From Herpetosiphonaceae bacterium (GTDB lineage: Bacteria; Chloroflexota; Chloroflexia; Chloroflexales; Kallotenuaceae), in the NCBI GenBank assembly GCA_013821605.1, contig JACDGP010000035.1, positions 1 through 45,242 on the forward strand: a stretch of 45,242 nt of DNA. Reading direction: 5' to 3'. The notes beneath the pieces are model-generated. The model was not told the origin of the DNA. It did not search any database and saw nothing but the letters and a program-made list of their open reading frames with translations. The translations under genes were made by a program, and so were the position numbers. Numbering within the stretch: the first letter of the stretch is position 1; each line of letters starts with the position of its first letter. Of this stretch, positions 1-8,707 are shown in pieces.

Positions 1-1245
1 GTGCCGTATGGCGATCCTAACTTTGGTAGGCTGCAAGCGTGTGGCTGTAAAAGCCAGGAAATCGCACAAAGTCGTGCGGAGAAGCTGCGCGAGCTATCAC
101 GGTTAGGACCACTGGCGACCAAGTCGTTTGCCGGTTTCGTGCCCAACCGCGGTGCCAGTGCGTATAGCAAGGTAGCGCTGGAGGTTGCACTGCGCGTCGC
201 CAAGGAGTTCGCCGACGTACCGGAGGGTTGGCTGGTGTTGACCGGGCCGTCGGGCAGCGGCAAAACGCATCTAGCGGCCGCTATTACCAATACGGTGCTC
301 GAACGTGCAGGCGGAGCATTGTGGGTCTTTGTGCCGGATTTCCTGGATCATCTGCGGACGACCTTTAGTCCACAGAGCGAGGTGAGCTATGACGAACTGT
401 TTTCCATGGTGCGGGATGCGCCGCTGCTCGCCCTTGACGATCTAGGAGCACACTCCTCAAGCTCATGGGCCGAAGAAAAACTGTACCAAATTCTGGCCCA
501 CCGCTATGACGCGCAGTTGCCGACGGTGATCACGACCTCGCGGCTGCTCGACAGTTTTGATGGGCGCTTGCGCTCCCGACTTGAGGATGCCGAACTCAGC
601 CGGGTAGTCGCCGTCGTGGGCTATACATCTGAGGTCGTGAACCGCTTGATGGGCCTTTCGTTTGACTTGATCCGGCGCATGACCTTCGCCAGCTATGATC
701 CGCAACCCTATGCTCTTGAGGAAGCCCAGCGCAACAGCTACAACTTATCGCAGGCCTTTGGCGTGGTCCAAAGCTATGGACGTGACCCCAACCAGCATAA
801 ATGGCTAGTGCTCCTTGGAAAGCACGGCACGGGCAAGACCCATCTGGCGGCTGCTGTAGCCAATGAACGGCTGGAACGTGGGCTCCCAACGCTTTTCATG
901 GTTACACCTGACCTGCTGGATGCGCTACGAGCCTCGTTCGGGGGCGAAGGGAATGGTTCGTACGATAAAGTTTTCTATGAGGTCCGGGCTACGCCGTTTC
1001 TGATCCTGGACGACTTTGGGGCCGAATCTGCAACAGCGTGGGCGAAAGAAAAATTATATCAGGTGCTCAACTATCGCTACAATGCGCAGCTGCCAACACT
1101 GATTACGACCAACCAACCCCTTGACGCGCTCGACCCGGCCTTGCAATCTCGCATGAGTGATCAGGAGTATTGTGGCGTTTTGCCCGTGTTTGCCCCTGAC
1201 TATCGTAAGACGCGCAGTGGGCTGTGGCAGCGGCGGCCACGCTAA
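1..1245 (+). CDS. Tandem DnaC/IstB-type AAA+ ATPase, 5' partial
   Basis: Helicase-loader/IstB-type ATPase with two AAA+ modules in one chain. Module 1 has Walker A GPSGSGKT (about residues 82-89) and Walker B LLALDDLGA (142-150). Module 2 has GKHGTGKT (273-280) and LILDDFGAE (334-342). Each is followed by a sensor-like ITT(S/N) segment and a conserved SR(L/M) near its end. The two modules are clearly homologous (YDAQLPTVITTS against YNAQLPTLITTN). Residues 3-16 (GDPNFGRLQACGC) resemble the second half of the Cys-rich zinc-binding N-terminus of DnaC-like proteins, and the frame is open at base 1, so the gene very likely starts upstream and the GTG at base 1 is not its true start. DnaC-like proteins normally have one module, so the duplication is unusual. 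By family it would bind ATP and load or remodel a DNA-bound partner. No transposase accompanies it, so an IstB role is unlikely. Confidence 0.85.
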   Translation: MPYGDPNFGRLQACGCKSQEIAQSRAEKLRELSRLGPLATKSFAGFVPNRGASAYSKVALEVALRVAKEFADVPEGWLVLTGPSGSGKTHLAAAITNTVLERAGGALWVFVPDFLDHLRTTFSPQSEVSYDELFSMVRDAPLLALDDLGAHSSSSWAEEKLYQILAHRYDAQLPTVITTSRLLDSFDGRLRSRLEDAELSRVVAVVGYTSEVVNRLMGLSFDLIRRMTFASYDPQPYALEEAQRNSYNLSQAFGVVQSYGRDPNQHKWLVLLGKHGTGKTHLAAAVANERLERGLPTLFMVTPDLLDALRASFGGEGNGSYDKVFYEVRATPFLILDDFGAESATAWAKEKLYQVLNYRYNAQLPTLITTNQPLDALDPALQSRMSDQEYCGVLPVFAPDYRKTRSGLWQRRPR

Positions 1246-1260
1246 CCGGCTGCCGCGCTG

Positions 1261-1269
1261 TGCTACAAT
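1261..1269 (+). promoter_or_regulatory. Extended -10 promoter element for argF
   Basis: TGCTACAAT is a TGn-extended -10 box (TACAAT, five of six matches to consensus) placed 47 bases before the argF ATG. No convincing -35 box lies 17 bases upstream, which is common with extended -10 promoters. Inferred from sequence only. Confidence 0.45.
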
Positions 1270-1316
1270 CGATCCTCCCGGCCCGATGATGTGCTGCGGC
1301 TTCCAAGGAGACTCCA

Positions 1317-2249
1317 ATGCACCATCGTCATTATCTGTCGGTCACGGATTTTTCTGCCGAAGAAACATATACGCTGCTCGCCCTAGCAGCTAGGCTTAAG
1401 CACAAATGGCATAAACATCAACGCCCTTCGAAGCGGCTCAAGGGCCAGACGCTGGCGGCGATCTTTGAGAAGCCCTCGCTGCGCACGCGTACAACACTGG
1501 AAGTCGCAATGACACAGCTCGGAGGGCACACAGTCGTGCTTGGGGATTCGATTGGATTAGGCGTCCGGGAGCCGGCCATGGACGTTGCGCATAACCTGGC
1601 ACGTTGGGTCCAGATCATCGCCGCTCGTACCTTTGCCCATGCCACGCTAGAAGAATTAGCGCGTTATAGCGCGGTGCCGGTGATCAACACACTATCGGAC
1701 CGGGAGCACCCTTGCCAGGCGCTGGCCGATATGCTGACGCTCCAGGAGCACTGGGGCGAGCTACCGGGGCATAAACTGGCGTTTGTGGGTGATGGCAATA
1801 ATGTGGCGCACTCGTTGCTGCTGCTGGGAGCGATGCTCGGCTTATCGGTCGCCGTTGCTACGCCGGCCGAGTATGCACCCGATCCCTTGGTCGTTCAGCG
1901 GGCCGAAGCGTGCGCGGCGCAACACGGCTCCAACATTGTCATAACCACCGACCCGCAGATCGCCGTGGCCGAGGCGGATGCGATCTATACCGATGTATGG
2001 GTCTCGATGGGTCAGGAAGCAGAGACGGCAACCCGGCAGTCCATCTTCGCGCCCTATCAAGTGAGTCAAGCGTTGTGGGCCAGAACCGGCAACAACCAGA
2101 CCCTGATCATGCATGACCTGCCGGCGCACCGGGGTGAAGAGATTAGTGCCGAATTGCTTGATGGGCCGCATTCGGTGATCTATGACCAGGCCGAGAATCG
2201 GCTGCATGTGCAGAAGGCGTTGATTCTGACACTGCTGGAGCGGACGTGA
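1317..2249 (+). CDS. argF: Ornithine carbamoyltransferase
   Basis: Joins carbamoyl phosphate and ornithine to give citrulline in arginine synthesis; cytosolic, a trimer in the family. The carbamoyl-phosphate motif SLRTRT is at residues 54-59, the HPCQ motif at 131-134, and the C-terminal ornithine/catalytic loop reads HDLPAHRGEE (266-275). At 310 residues it is full length. AAGGAG ends six bases before the ATG and supports this start. One oddity is that residue 267 is Asp (codon GAC), where the textbook OTCase signature is HCLP with a Cys that contacts ornithine. The rest of the loop is canonical, which argues for a true OTCase rather than an acetyl- or succinylornithine variant. It is a stand-alone arg gene here, with its own putative promoter just upstream. 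Confidence 0.93.
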   Translation: MHHRHYLSVTDFSAEETYTLLALAARLKHKWHKHQRPSKRLKGQTLAAIFEKPSLRTRTTLEVAMTQLGGHTVVLGDSIGLGVREPAMDVAHNLARWVQIIAARTFAHATLEELARYSAVPVINTLSDREHPCQALADMLTLQEHWGELPGHKLAFVGDGNNVAHSLLLLGAMLGLSVAVATPAEYAPDPLVVQRAEACAAQHGSNIVITTDPQIAVAEADAIYTDVWVSMGQEAETATRQSIFAPYQVSQALWARTGNNQTLIMHDLPAHRGEEISAELLDGPHSVIYDQAENRLHVQKALILTLLERT

Positions 2250-2284
2250 ACGCCCGGCGGTCAGGGCAGTTAGAGCAGGCTAGG

Positions 2285-3274
2285 CTAAAACTTGGTTAAC
2301 AAGAAGGGTGTGGTGGTTGGTGCAGTGCTGCCACCGGCAGGCTCGACGCTAATAGCAGCGGCTTGATAGTCCTTTAGTTGGGTCGGGACTTGGACTTGAA
2401 GGGTAGCACTTCCATGCTGGTCGACATGAAAGAGATTGGAGCCAACCGGTTTTTGACCTTGAAGCAGCCAAAGCTCGTAGGTTTTATCCGGTGGCAGGAC
2501 CGGCAATCCATCAGCCAGTAAGAAGGCCTGATTACCAGCAGCATTGACCACAAGTTGGCTCCGCACATTGGCTCCTGTTCCTGAAAAGGCGACGACACGT
2601 GTGCCCGGGGCCCGTACCGCATCAATGATCTGCCGTTGTGCAGCAGCTTCCTTTTGAGTCTGCTCCATTTGGCTCTGAAGAGCAGCACTAGTCTGCTGTT
2701 GTGCGGCGGCCTCCTTTTGAGTCTGCTCCATTTGGCTCCGGAGTGCAACAATTGTCTGTTGTCGTGTGGCAGCCTCGCTTTGAGTCTGCGCCATTTGGCT
2801 CTGAAGAGCAGCACTGGTCTGCTGTTGTGTAGCGGCTTCCTTTTGAGTCTGTCGGATTTGACCCTGGAGGCGCACCGTGTTACCGGCAAGGGCCAGCAGC
2901 AACGCGAGTGCCCCAACGCCGATCACACGTCGAACCAGGAGTGGGGTACGACCCTGCGGTGGTCCGCCAAGCTGCCGCCACCAGGCCTTCGATGCCGGGG
3001 GAGTTGCAGCCTGAGCGGGGGACGGGACTGATACTGCCGGACGCGCTTGCTGGGCACGAGCCATAACCCGCGCGCGGAGGTCAGCGGGTGGTTCGATCTG
3101 CTCAGGTGTCCTGGCTAGTGCCGCAACGATACGCTCGGATTCGTTCAATAACGCCCGGCAGTGTGCACAGCCACGGAGATGTTCGTCAGCGATCTCTTGC
3201 TCGCTTGGCTCTAATGCACCCAGCGTATACAGATCGATGAGATCGTCAATATGTTGATTCCGCGCTGTCGTCAT
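2285..3274 (-). CDS. RskA-type anti-sigma factor with coiled-coil repeats
   Basis: Membrane anti-sigma factor expected to sequester the ECF sigma factor encoded immediately upstream. The N-terminus carries a zf-HC2-like H-x3-C-x2-C motif (EHLRGCAHC). A hydrophobic segment near residues 115-131 (VIGVGALALLLALAGN) is the likely single membrane span. A heptad-rich stretch of near-identical 21-residue units follows. The C-terminal domain (YELWLLQGQKPVGSNLF...) matches the anti-sigma-K RskA C-terminal family. The sigma stop lies nine bases before this ATG, so the two are co-transcribed and probably translationally coupled. A TTG one codon upstream is an alternative start. The extended coiled coil between membrane and sensor domain is atypical for RskA, which usually goes straight from the span into the C-terminal domain. 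Confidence 0.85.
   Translation of the reverse strand: MTTARNQHIDDLIDLYTLGALEPSEQEIADEHLRGCAHCRALLNESERIVAALARTPEQIEPPADLRARVMARAQQARPAVSVPSPAQAATPPASKAWWRQLGGPPQGRTPLLVRRVIGVGALALLLALAGNTVRLQGQIRQTQKEAATQQQTSAALQSQMAQTQSEAATRQQTIVALRSQMEQTQKEAAAQQQTSAALQSQMEQTQKEAAAQRQIIDAVRAPGTRVVAFSGTGANVRSQLVVNAAGNQAFLLADGLPVLPPDKTYELWLLQGQKPVGSNLFHVDQHGSATLQVQVPTQLKDYQAAAISVEPAGGSTAPTTTPFLLTKF
2635..2870 (-). repeat. 63-bp tandem repeat within anti-sigma gene
   Basis: Nearly four in-frame copies of a 63-bp unit. The shared core TTTGAGTCTG recurs with exact 63-base spacing, starting near 2651, 2714, 2777 and 2840. Each unit encodes 21 residues (three heptads) of the type QTQKEAAxQQQTSAALQSQM, giving a continuous Gln/Ala-rich coiled coil. 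The units differ by several substitutions, so the array is not a very recent slippage product. Confidence 0.9.
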
Positions 3275-3283
3275 CAAGTAACC

Positions 3284-3904
3284 CTATTCCTTACCTAGCT
3301 CTGCGCCTTCGAGAGCTGTTCGCAGGCGTTCCATACCTCGGCGGATGCGCGTTTTCACCGTACCAAGCGGGTCGCCTAGCTTCGCCGCTATTTCCAGATG
3401 ACTTAAGCCACCAAAGTATGCTAACTCAATCGCCTGCCGTTGCTCGGCGGGTAGCGAGCGCAACATGCGCCGGACCTGCTCCGCTTCCAGGTTCTGGACC
3501 GTCACCTCGCTCACATCCTCACTGTGAGTTGTACTCCTTTGCTGGATGCCCGGCTCAGCATCGTCCACAGACAGTGTTTGTGGACGGCGTTGATGGCGTC
3601 GTACCATATCGATCGCAATATGATGTGTCATACTCAGGAGCCACGTGCCAAAACGACCTCGGCTACTGTCGAACGCGTCGGCGTTCCGCCATACACGTTC
3701 AAACACATCCTGCGTGATCTCTTCTGCGTCGGACGTATCGTTCAAGATACGGAAGGCCAGCGAAAAGACCGGCCGACTATACCGCGTGTATAACGTATCC
3801 AGTGCCGCGATATGACCTGCCACCAGCCCGGCGATCAGTTCGTCATCACTTGCCTCACTCGAAAAGCTCGGCTCCGCAACAAAACTTCCCGCTCGTTGGT
3901 TCAT
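3284..3904 (-). CDS. ECF RNA polymerase sigma factor (SigK-like)
   Basis: Alternative sigma factor of the sigma-70 ECF group. Region 2 is visible as SDAEEITQDVFERVWRNA followed by a W-L-x-x-(M)THHIAIDMVRR segment. Region 4 reads RSLPAEQRQAIELAYFGG, SHLEIAAKLG and GTVKTRIRRGMERLR, a complete helix-turn-helix for the -35 element. Length near 206 residues is typical. A TTG at 3913 precedes the chosen ATG at 3904; neither has a strong ribosome-binding site. The downstream gene encodes its cognate RskA-type anti-sigma. Autoregulation is usual for this family, but I cannot identify its promoter with confidence. Confidence 0.92.
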   Translation of the reverse strand: MNQRAGSFVAEPSFSSEASDDELIAGLVAGHIAALDTLYTRYSRPVFSLAFRILNDTSDAEEITQDVFERVWRNADAFDSSRGRFGTWLLSMTHHIAIDMVRRHQRRPQTLSVDDAEPGIQQRSTTHSEDVSEVTVQNLEAEQVRRMLRSLPAEQRQAIELAYFGGLSHLEIAAKLGDPLGTVKTRIRRGMERLRTALEGAELGKE

Positions 3905-3946
3905 CCTAATCAACGTACGCCCCCAATTCGCCGTTGGATGCAGCAG

Positions 3947-3964
3947 TGTGCCTTGCTAGGCACA
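3947..3964. promoter_or_regulatory. Palindrome upstream of the sigma gene
   Basis: TGTGCC-ttgcta-GGCACA is a perfect 6-bp inverted repeat about 45 bases before the sigma-factor start. It could be an operator or a small hairpin. The rest of the 3905-4193 intergenic stretch, between divergent sigma and dedA-like genes, shows no gene or other clear element. Confidence 0.3.
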
Positions 3965-4193
3965 GGGGGATTTGCTGTGAAGTAACGGCACGAGCCATGC
4001 TGGGTCCAGATCATAACGTAGAACTTACATGAAGATACAGCAAGATATGTGCAGTCACCCGCAAGGTATAACTGCGTGCAACCTCGGGAGATTGCTGCTC
4101 GTCATAGCTCAAGAGCGGTCGCTGAAACTTCGTAGGGTGCCACATCCTGGTATCATGCTACATTGCTGACTGTTAAGCAAAGGGGTAAGGCAG

Positions 4194-5483
4194 ATGATGC
4201 GCGGACTACTTGGCCGCCACACGGATATAGCCATCTTTTTAATCCTATTTTTAGAAGAATTAGGCATCCCAATGCCGATCCCGGCCGATGTCATGGTGAT
4301 GTATGCGGGCTATCGCCTCCACCAGCATACCATCAATCCTTTCGTGGCGATTGGGATCATTGTGTTAGGGGCAAACGTCGGGGCCTGCGTGTTGTATGCT
4401 GTGGTACGCCGTGGTGGGCGACCACTGGTCGACCGCTTCGGCCATTACCTGCATCTTGATGCGCGTAAACTAACACGCGCTGAGCATTGGTTGGAGCGAC
4501 GGGGTGTGCTGGGTGTGATCATCGGGCGGTCGATCCCGGGTGTGCGGCTCGCAACCGTGATTGCCTGTGGCCTCTTCAACGTACCACTTCGTGTCTTTTT
4601 ACCAGGGCAGATTGTGGGCAGTTCGATCTATATGCTCGTCTTTGGGCTGCTTGGATATTATGTTGGCCCGCAAGCCGTTGAGCGGTTGCATTGGTCGACC
4701 GATTCCTTGCGGTTAGTCCTGCTCATTGCCTTGGCGGTAGGCTTGCCGCTGCTGCTTCGCCGGTTGAACCGTGATACGATCAGCGACGATACGAGTTCGA
4801 TTCAGGAAGGTTTGACGCTACGCCAGCGGATACTGGCCGCCCTCGCAGCCGGTTTCGTCGGCACGATTGAGCTAACAACGATTTGGGCCATCGCTGCTTC
4901 GCTCACCAATTTGATGCGCCGGGCCGATATTCAGTCGGCGGCTTTGCGCTTAGCACGCTGGCTGGATCTTGACGAGCGAGCAAATAGTGTGGCCATCGCG
5001 TATACACTGGATTATTTAGCTGTGCTGGTGGTGTCTTTGGTGGTAGCCGTCCTGTTTTTTGAACGCTTGATGCCGACGGTGCAGCAATTGCGGCCACGTA
5101 AGCTGACTACCCAGGCCCTAGCCTTATGGGGCTGTATGCTACTCCTGGCTGGGATGGCGGTGAGCGCAAGCATCGTTAACCACGTGTTACGCCACCCGAC
5201 ACAAGTAAATATGTGGCTATCGCCATCGGGTGGGATTGTGGTCGGGATCATTGCGTTTGGGCTGGGGGGCTATGCGTATGTCGCCGTCGAAACACGCCGG
5301 CTGGCCATCGATCAGTTCTCTGACGATCCCCTCCTTGCCCCTAGCATTGTCACAGCAGCGGACGAGGAGCAGATCGACGCAGCGGAGCAGCCGCAGTCCG
5401 GCACGGCGCTGCCCAAGCGTGGCACAGCTAATGGAGAAGCGGTTTTGGAGTCAAGTATCCATAGAGGACAAGGTCTACCATGA
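4194..5483 (+). CDS. DedA-family membrane protein with C-terminal extension
   Basis: Multi-pass membrane protein. Residues 1-200 match the DedA/SNARE-associated (VTT) family: an early FLEELGIPMPIPADVMVMYAGY segment, a reentrant-like G-R-S-I-P-G-V-R-L motif near 110 (the conserved GRFIPGVR region), and several spans. DedA proteins act as lipid scramblases or in proton-coupled membrane homeostasis. Unlike typical 200-220-residue DedA proteins this one is 429 residues, with about four additional hydrophobic segments after residue 220 (around 222-240, 275-295, 318-338 and 345-365), so the second half is an extra membrane domain I do not recognise. GGGGTAAGG precedes ATGATG; either Met could start. 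It overlaps the next gene by ATGA, which indicates coupled translation. Confidence 0.82.
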   Translation: MMRGLLGRHTDIAIFLILFLEELGIPMPIPADVMVMYAGYRLHQHTINPFVAIGIIVLGANVGACVLYAVVRRGGRPLVDRFGHYLHLDARKLTRAEHWLERRGVLGVIIGRSIPGVRLATVIACGLFNVPLRVFLPGQIVGSSIYMLVFGLLGYYVGPQAVERLHWSTDSLRLVLLIALAVGLPLLLRRLNRDTISDDTSSIQEGLTLRQRILAALAAGFVGTIELTTIWAIAASLTNLMRRADIQSAALRLARWLDLDERANSVAIAYTLDYLAVLVVSLVVAVLFFERLMPTVQQLRPRKLTTQALALWGCMLLLAGMAVSASIVNHVLRHPTQVNMWLSPSGGIVVGIIAFGLGGYAYVAVETRRLAIDQFSDDPLLAPSIVTAADEEQIDAAEQPQSGTALPKRGTANGEAVLESSIHRGQGLP

Positions 5484-5800
5484 AATACCTTACGTCGGTG
5501 CTCGTGATCATCCTGGTGCTGGCCCTTGTGACCTTTGGATTGCAAAACACTGGGCCCGCAGGCGTACAGTTTCTGACCTTACACACGGATGTTGTGCCAT
5601 TGTTTGTCATTATCTTCGTGTCGGCCCTGCTGGGTATGGCTGTGGTCGGCTTGCTGAGTGTCGCTGGTCGGATTCAAAGGGGCCTTGAAACACGGCGCAT
5701 GCGCCAACAGATTGCTGATTTAGAGCAGCAGGTTGCGGATTTGAAAGCGCTTGTGCCGCCGCCGGTCATGAAGCCTTTACCGGGCGAGCGGCTACCATAA
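5480..5800 (+). CDS. LapA-domain (DUF1049) inner membrane protein
   Basis: Small membrane protein of 106 residues. Two hydrophobic spans (about 3-20 and 37-62) are separated by a short loop containing N-T-G-P-A-G-V-Q-F, then an amphipathic coiled-coil tail (RQQIADLEQQVADLKAL). This layout is that of the LapA/DUF1049 family, linked in proteobacteria to lipopolysaccharide assembly. Its role in organisms without LPS is unknown. It starts on an ATGA overlap with the DedA-like gene, so both membrane proteins are probably made together. Confidence 0.8.
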   Translation: MKYLTSVLVIILVLALVTFGLQNTGPAGVQFLTLHTDVVPLFVIIFVSALLGMAVVGLLSVAGRIQRGLETRRMRQQIADLEQQVADLKALVPPPVMKPLPGERLP

Positions 5801-5820
5801 GCGGCGTCAAGGAGGAAAGA

Positions 5821-5856
5821 GCAAACCGGACGAGGTAGTATCCTCGCCCGGTTTGC
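5821..5856. terminator. Bidirectional hairpin between convergent genes
   Basis: A 14-bp stem with one mismatch (GCAAACCGG/CCGGTTTGC plus CGAGG/CCTCG) and a six-base loop sits between the convergent lapA-like and clpB genes. There is no clear U-tract on either strand, so termination is inferred from position and stability. Confidence 0.6.
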
Positions 5857-5871
5857 CGTGTAGGGATGTGG

Positions 5872-8484
5872 TTACGCCACGACCTCGGCAAGCTTATGAG
5901 CGCTGAAGGTAAAGGTGCCTTGCGGATCGACATCGACCATGATCGTGTCGCCATCGCGGAACTCGCCTTGCAACAGCTTGAGCGCCAGAGGGTTCTGCAG
6001 ACGCTGCTGGATCGCTCGCTTGAGCGGTCGCGCCCCATAGACCGGGTCGTAGCCTTCATCGGCCAGCTGACTGCGTGCTCCAGGCGTTAGTTCCAGGGCA
6101 ATCTTGCGGTCCGCCAACAGCTTACGTAAGCGCCCGAGCTGAATCTCGACCACTTGGCCGATCTGGTCACGGCTCAACGGCTTGAAGACGATCGTTTCAT
6201 CGATGCGGTTCAAGAACTCTGGGCGCAGATGCTGGCGTAGCTCGTCCATGATACGCACCCGGATCGCTTCCTCGCCGGCACCACGCTGGGTCAGCTCCTG
6301 GATGATCGGACTGCCGATGTTGGAAGTCATAATGATCACGGTATTCTTGAAGTTGACCACGCGCCCCTGACCATCGGTCAGCCGCCCATCATCGAGAATC
6401 TGAAGCAGCACGTTGAAGACGTCCGGATGGGCCTTCTCGATCTCATCAAAGAGCACCACCGAATACGGTCGCCGGCGCACCGCCTCGGTGAGCTGCCCTC
6501 CTTCTTCGTAGCCGATATAACCGGGTGGTGCGCCGACTAGGCGTGCTACCGTGTGCTTCTCCATATACTCCGACATATCAATGCGGATCATTGCCGCTTC
6601 GTCGTCGAACAAGAACTCGGCCAGGGCGCGCGCCAGCTCAGTCTTGCCTACGCCGGTCGGACCAAGGAACAGGAACGAGCCGAGTGGTCGTTGCGGATCC
6701 TGCAAGCCGGCCCGCGAACGACGAACAGCGTCGGAAACGGCCCGAACTGCCTCGGCCTGCCCAATCACGCGCAGATGCAGGCGCTCTTCCATCTTGACCA
6801 GCTTTTCGACCTCGCCTTCCACCAGCTTCGAGACCGGCACGCCCGTCCAGCGCGACACGATTGCGGCAATATCCTGGGCGTCAACCTCCTGCTTCAGCAA
6901 GGAGTTGCCGCCGTCGTTGAGCTGCGCCTCGGCCTCACTGAGTTGCGCTTCCAGGCGCGACATCTGGCCATATTGTAATTCAGCAGCCTTGTTGTAGTCG
7001 TAGGCGCGCTGGGCGGCATCGATCTCGACCTTGGTCTGGTCGATCTGCTCTTTGATCTGCTGAATACGCTGCAACACCTCGCGTTCGTGCTGGAGCTGTG
7101 CTTCCAGGCCACCGCGCTGCTCGCGGAGATTGGCCAGCGTCTGCTCGATCTTGTCAAGGCGCTCTTTGCTGGCTACGTCCTTTTCCTTACGCAAGGCTTC
7201 GCGCTCGATCTCGAGCTGCATCATGCGCCGCTTCAGGTCGTCTAGCTCCTGCGGATCGCTGGTGATCTCCATGCGTAGCCGCGCCGCGCCTTCGTCGACC
7301 AGGTCGATAGCTTTGTCGGGCAGGAAGCGGTCGCTGATATAGCGGTCGCTTAGCACGGCTGCAGCCACGATGGCAGCATCGGTGATGCGGACGCCATGAT
7401 GGGTTTCGTAGCGCTCTTTCAAGCCACGTAGGATCGAGATCGTATCTTCGACATTGGGCTGATCAACAACGACCGGCTGGAATCGTCGCTCCAGGGCTGC
7501 ATCTTTTTCGATGTGCTTGCGATATTCGTCGAGCGTCGTCGCACCGACCAGACGGAGCTCGCCACGGGCTAGCATGGGCTTGAGCATGTTGCCGGCGTCC
7601 ATCGCTCCTTCCGCAGCCCCGGCACCGACGACGGTGTGCAGCTCGTCGATAAACAGGACCACGTCCTCGTGCTCCTGGATTTCCTTCAGCACTGCTTTGA
7701 GACGCTCTTCGAACTCGCCGCGATATTTGGCCCCAGCGACCAAGGCCCCCATATCCAGACTAACCACACGGCGGTCTTTCAACGCTTCGGGCACGTCGCC
7801 ACGCATGATACGCTGGGCCAGCCCTTCCACGATGGCCGTCTTGCCAACGCCTGGCTCACCGATCAGCACCGGATTGTTTTTGGTGCGGCGGGACAAAATC
7901 TGGATCACACGGCGAATTTCTTCGTCACGGCCAATCACCGGATCGAGTTTGCCACGACGTGCCAGCTCGGTCAGGTCACGGCCATACTGCTCTAAGGCGG
8001 CATAGGTACCCTCAGGGTTCTGGCTGGTCACGCGTTGTGAACCACGCACCTCGCGTAATGCTTGGAGCAAGGTATCGCGCGTTAGGCCGGTGTTAACCAG
8101 CAACCGCTGAGCCGCTCCGCCACCAGTTTGCAGGATTGCCAGCAGAATATGCTCGGTCGAGACGTATTCATCACCGAACTGCGCAAGCTCGTCATGCGCG
8201 CGGACCAGGACGTTGCGTAGCCGGGAACCGAGGCTGACCTGCACGCTACTGCCACTGACTTTGGGCAGCTTATTGATTTCGGCAGTCACTTGCTGGCGTA
8301 GCGCACCGACCACTATATCGAGTTTACCCAAGACCTGGGGTACGACACCGTCGCCCTGGTCGAGTAATGCTAGGAGCATATGCTCCGGCTCGACCTGACT
8401 GTTGCTGTTCCGCTCAGCGAGGGCTTGCGCATTAAGGAGCGCTTCTTGTGTTTTTTCTGTAAAACGATTGGTATTAAAGGCCAT
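5872..8484 (-). CDS. clpB: ATP-dependent disaggregase ClpB
   Basis: Hsp100 chaperone that extracts polypeptides from aggregates together with DnaK; cytosolic hexamer. Domains in order: Clp N-domain repeats (1-145), NBD1 with Walker A GEPGVGKT near 206-213 and Walker [10 protein letters not shown], a long coiled-coil M-domain (about 405-530) which marks ClpB rather than ClpA/ClpC, and NBD2 with GPTGVGKT near 605-612, followed by the ClpB-typical C-terminal domain. At 870 residues it is full length. The start is backed by AAGGAAGGTGA nine bases upstream. It is a single-gene unit with a strong promoter and an HspR/HAIR-like repeat over the -10, so heat-shock repression is likely. Confidence 0.97.
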   Translation of the reverse strand: MAFNTNRFTEKTQEALLNAQALAERNSNSQVEPEHMLLALLDQGDGVVPQVLGKLDIVVGALRQQVTAEINKLPKVSGSSVQVSLGSRLRNVLVRAHDELAQFGDEYVSTEHILLAILQTGGGAAQRLLVNTGLTRDTLLQALREVRGSQRVTSQNPEGTYAALEQYGRDLTELARRGKLDPVIGRDEEIRRVIQILSRRTKNNPVLIGEPGVGKTAIVEGLAQRIMRGDVPEALKDRRVVSLDMGALVAGAKYRGEFEERLKAVLKEIQEHEDVVLFIDELHTVVGAGAAEGAMDAGNMLKPMLARGELRLVGATTLDEYRKHIEKDAALERRFQPVVVDQPNVEDTISILRGLKERYETHHGVRITDAAIVAAAVLSDRYISDRFLPDKAIDLVDEGAARLRMEITSDPQELDDLKRRMMQLEIEREALRKEKDVASKERLDKIEQTLANLREQRGGLEAQLQHEREVLQRIQQIKEQIDQTKVEIDAAQRAYDYNKAAELQYGQMSRLEAQLSEAEAQLNDGGNSLLKQEVDAQDIAAIVSRWTGVPVSKLVEGEVEKLVKMEERLHLRVIGQAEAVRAVSDAVRRSRAGLQDPQRPLGSFLFLGPTGVGKTELARALAEFLFDDEAAMIRIDMSEYMEKHTVARLVGAPPGYIGYEEGGQLTEAVRRRPYSVVLFDEIEKAHPDVFNVLLQILDDGRLTDGQGRVVNFKNTVIIMTSNIGSPIIQELTQRGAGEEAIRVRIMDELRQHLRPEFLNRIDETIVFKPLSRDQIGQVVEIQLGRLRKLLADRKIALELTPGARSQLADEGYDPVYGARPLKRAIQQRLQNPLALKLLQGEFRDGDTIMVDVDPQGTFTFSAHKLAEVVA

Positions 8485-8506
8485 ACGTTGTCACCTTCCT
8501 TATCAA

Positions 8507-8538
8507 GCTGATAGTAACTATATCAAGTTTGGTGTCAA
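8507..8538 (-). promoter_or_regulatory. clpB promoter with HAIR-like operator
   Basis: Read on the minus strand, TTGACA (8533-8538), a 16-base spacer and TACTAT (8511-8516) form a sigma-70-type promoter. Overlapping the -10 is CTTGATA-N7-TATCAGC (8507-8527), which has the architecture and half-site core of the HspR-associated inverted repeat CTTGAGT-N7-ACTCAAG. A further TATCAAG half-site lies at 8501-8507. HspR is known to repress clpB and dnaK in actinobacteria. Regulation here is inferred; no hspR gene lies in the window. Confidence 0.6.
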
Positions 8539-8576
8539 CGCGGCGTTAGCGGAGTGTTAGCAGAGTGTTAATGTCA

Positions 8577-8614
8577 GCAACAACAAAACGGCATCATCGT
8601 TGAGATGACGCCGT
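8577..8614 (-). terminator. Rho-independent terminator after tRNA-Glu
   Basis: On the minus strand, just past the tRNA 3' end, ACGGCGTCATC pairs with GATGATGCCGT (one A/C mismatch) around a five-base loop and is followed directly by TTTTGTTGTTG. This is a classic intrinsic terminator. Confidence 0.85.
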
Positions 8615-8619
8615 CGAAT

Positions 8620-8696
8620 TGGTGACCCCAGCGGGATTCGAACCCGCGATCTACACCTTGAAAGGGTGTCGTCCTAGGCCGCTAGACGATGGGGCC
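8620..8696 (-). tRNA. tRNA-Glu (UUC)
   Basis: The cloverleaf folds without mismatch: acceptor GGCCCCA/TGGGGTC (one G-U), D-stem GTCT/GGAC, anticodon stem ACACC/GGTGT with loop CTTTCAA (anticodon TTC), T-arm GCGGG-TTCGAAT-CCCGC, discriminator A. The 3' CCA is encoded (8620-8622). Confidence 0.97.
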
Positions 8697-8707
8697 ACGA
8701 CGGGGGA

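Noticed and set aside
1-1245. IstB helper of an insertion sequence
   Set aside because: No IstA-like transposase or terminal inverted repeats are visible, and the double module differs from IstB.
2374-3031. Long open frames on both strands across the anti-sigma gene
   Set aside because: They exist because the 63-bp repeat has no stop codons in other frames; only the anti-sigma frame has recognisable domains.
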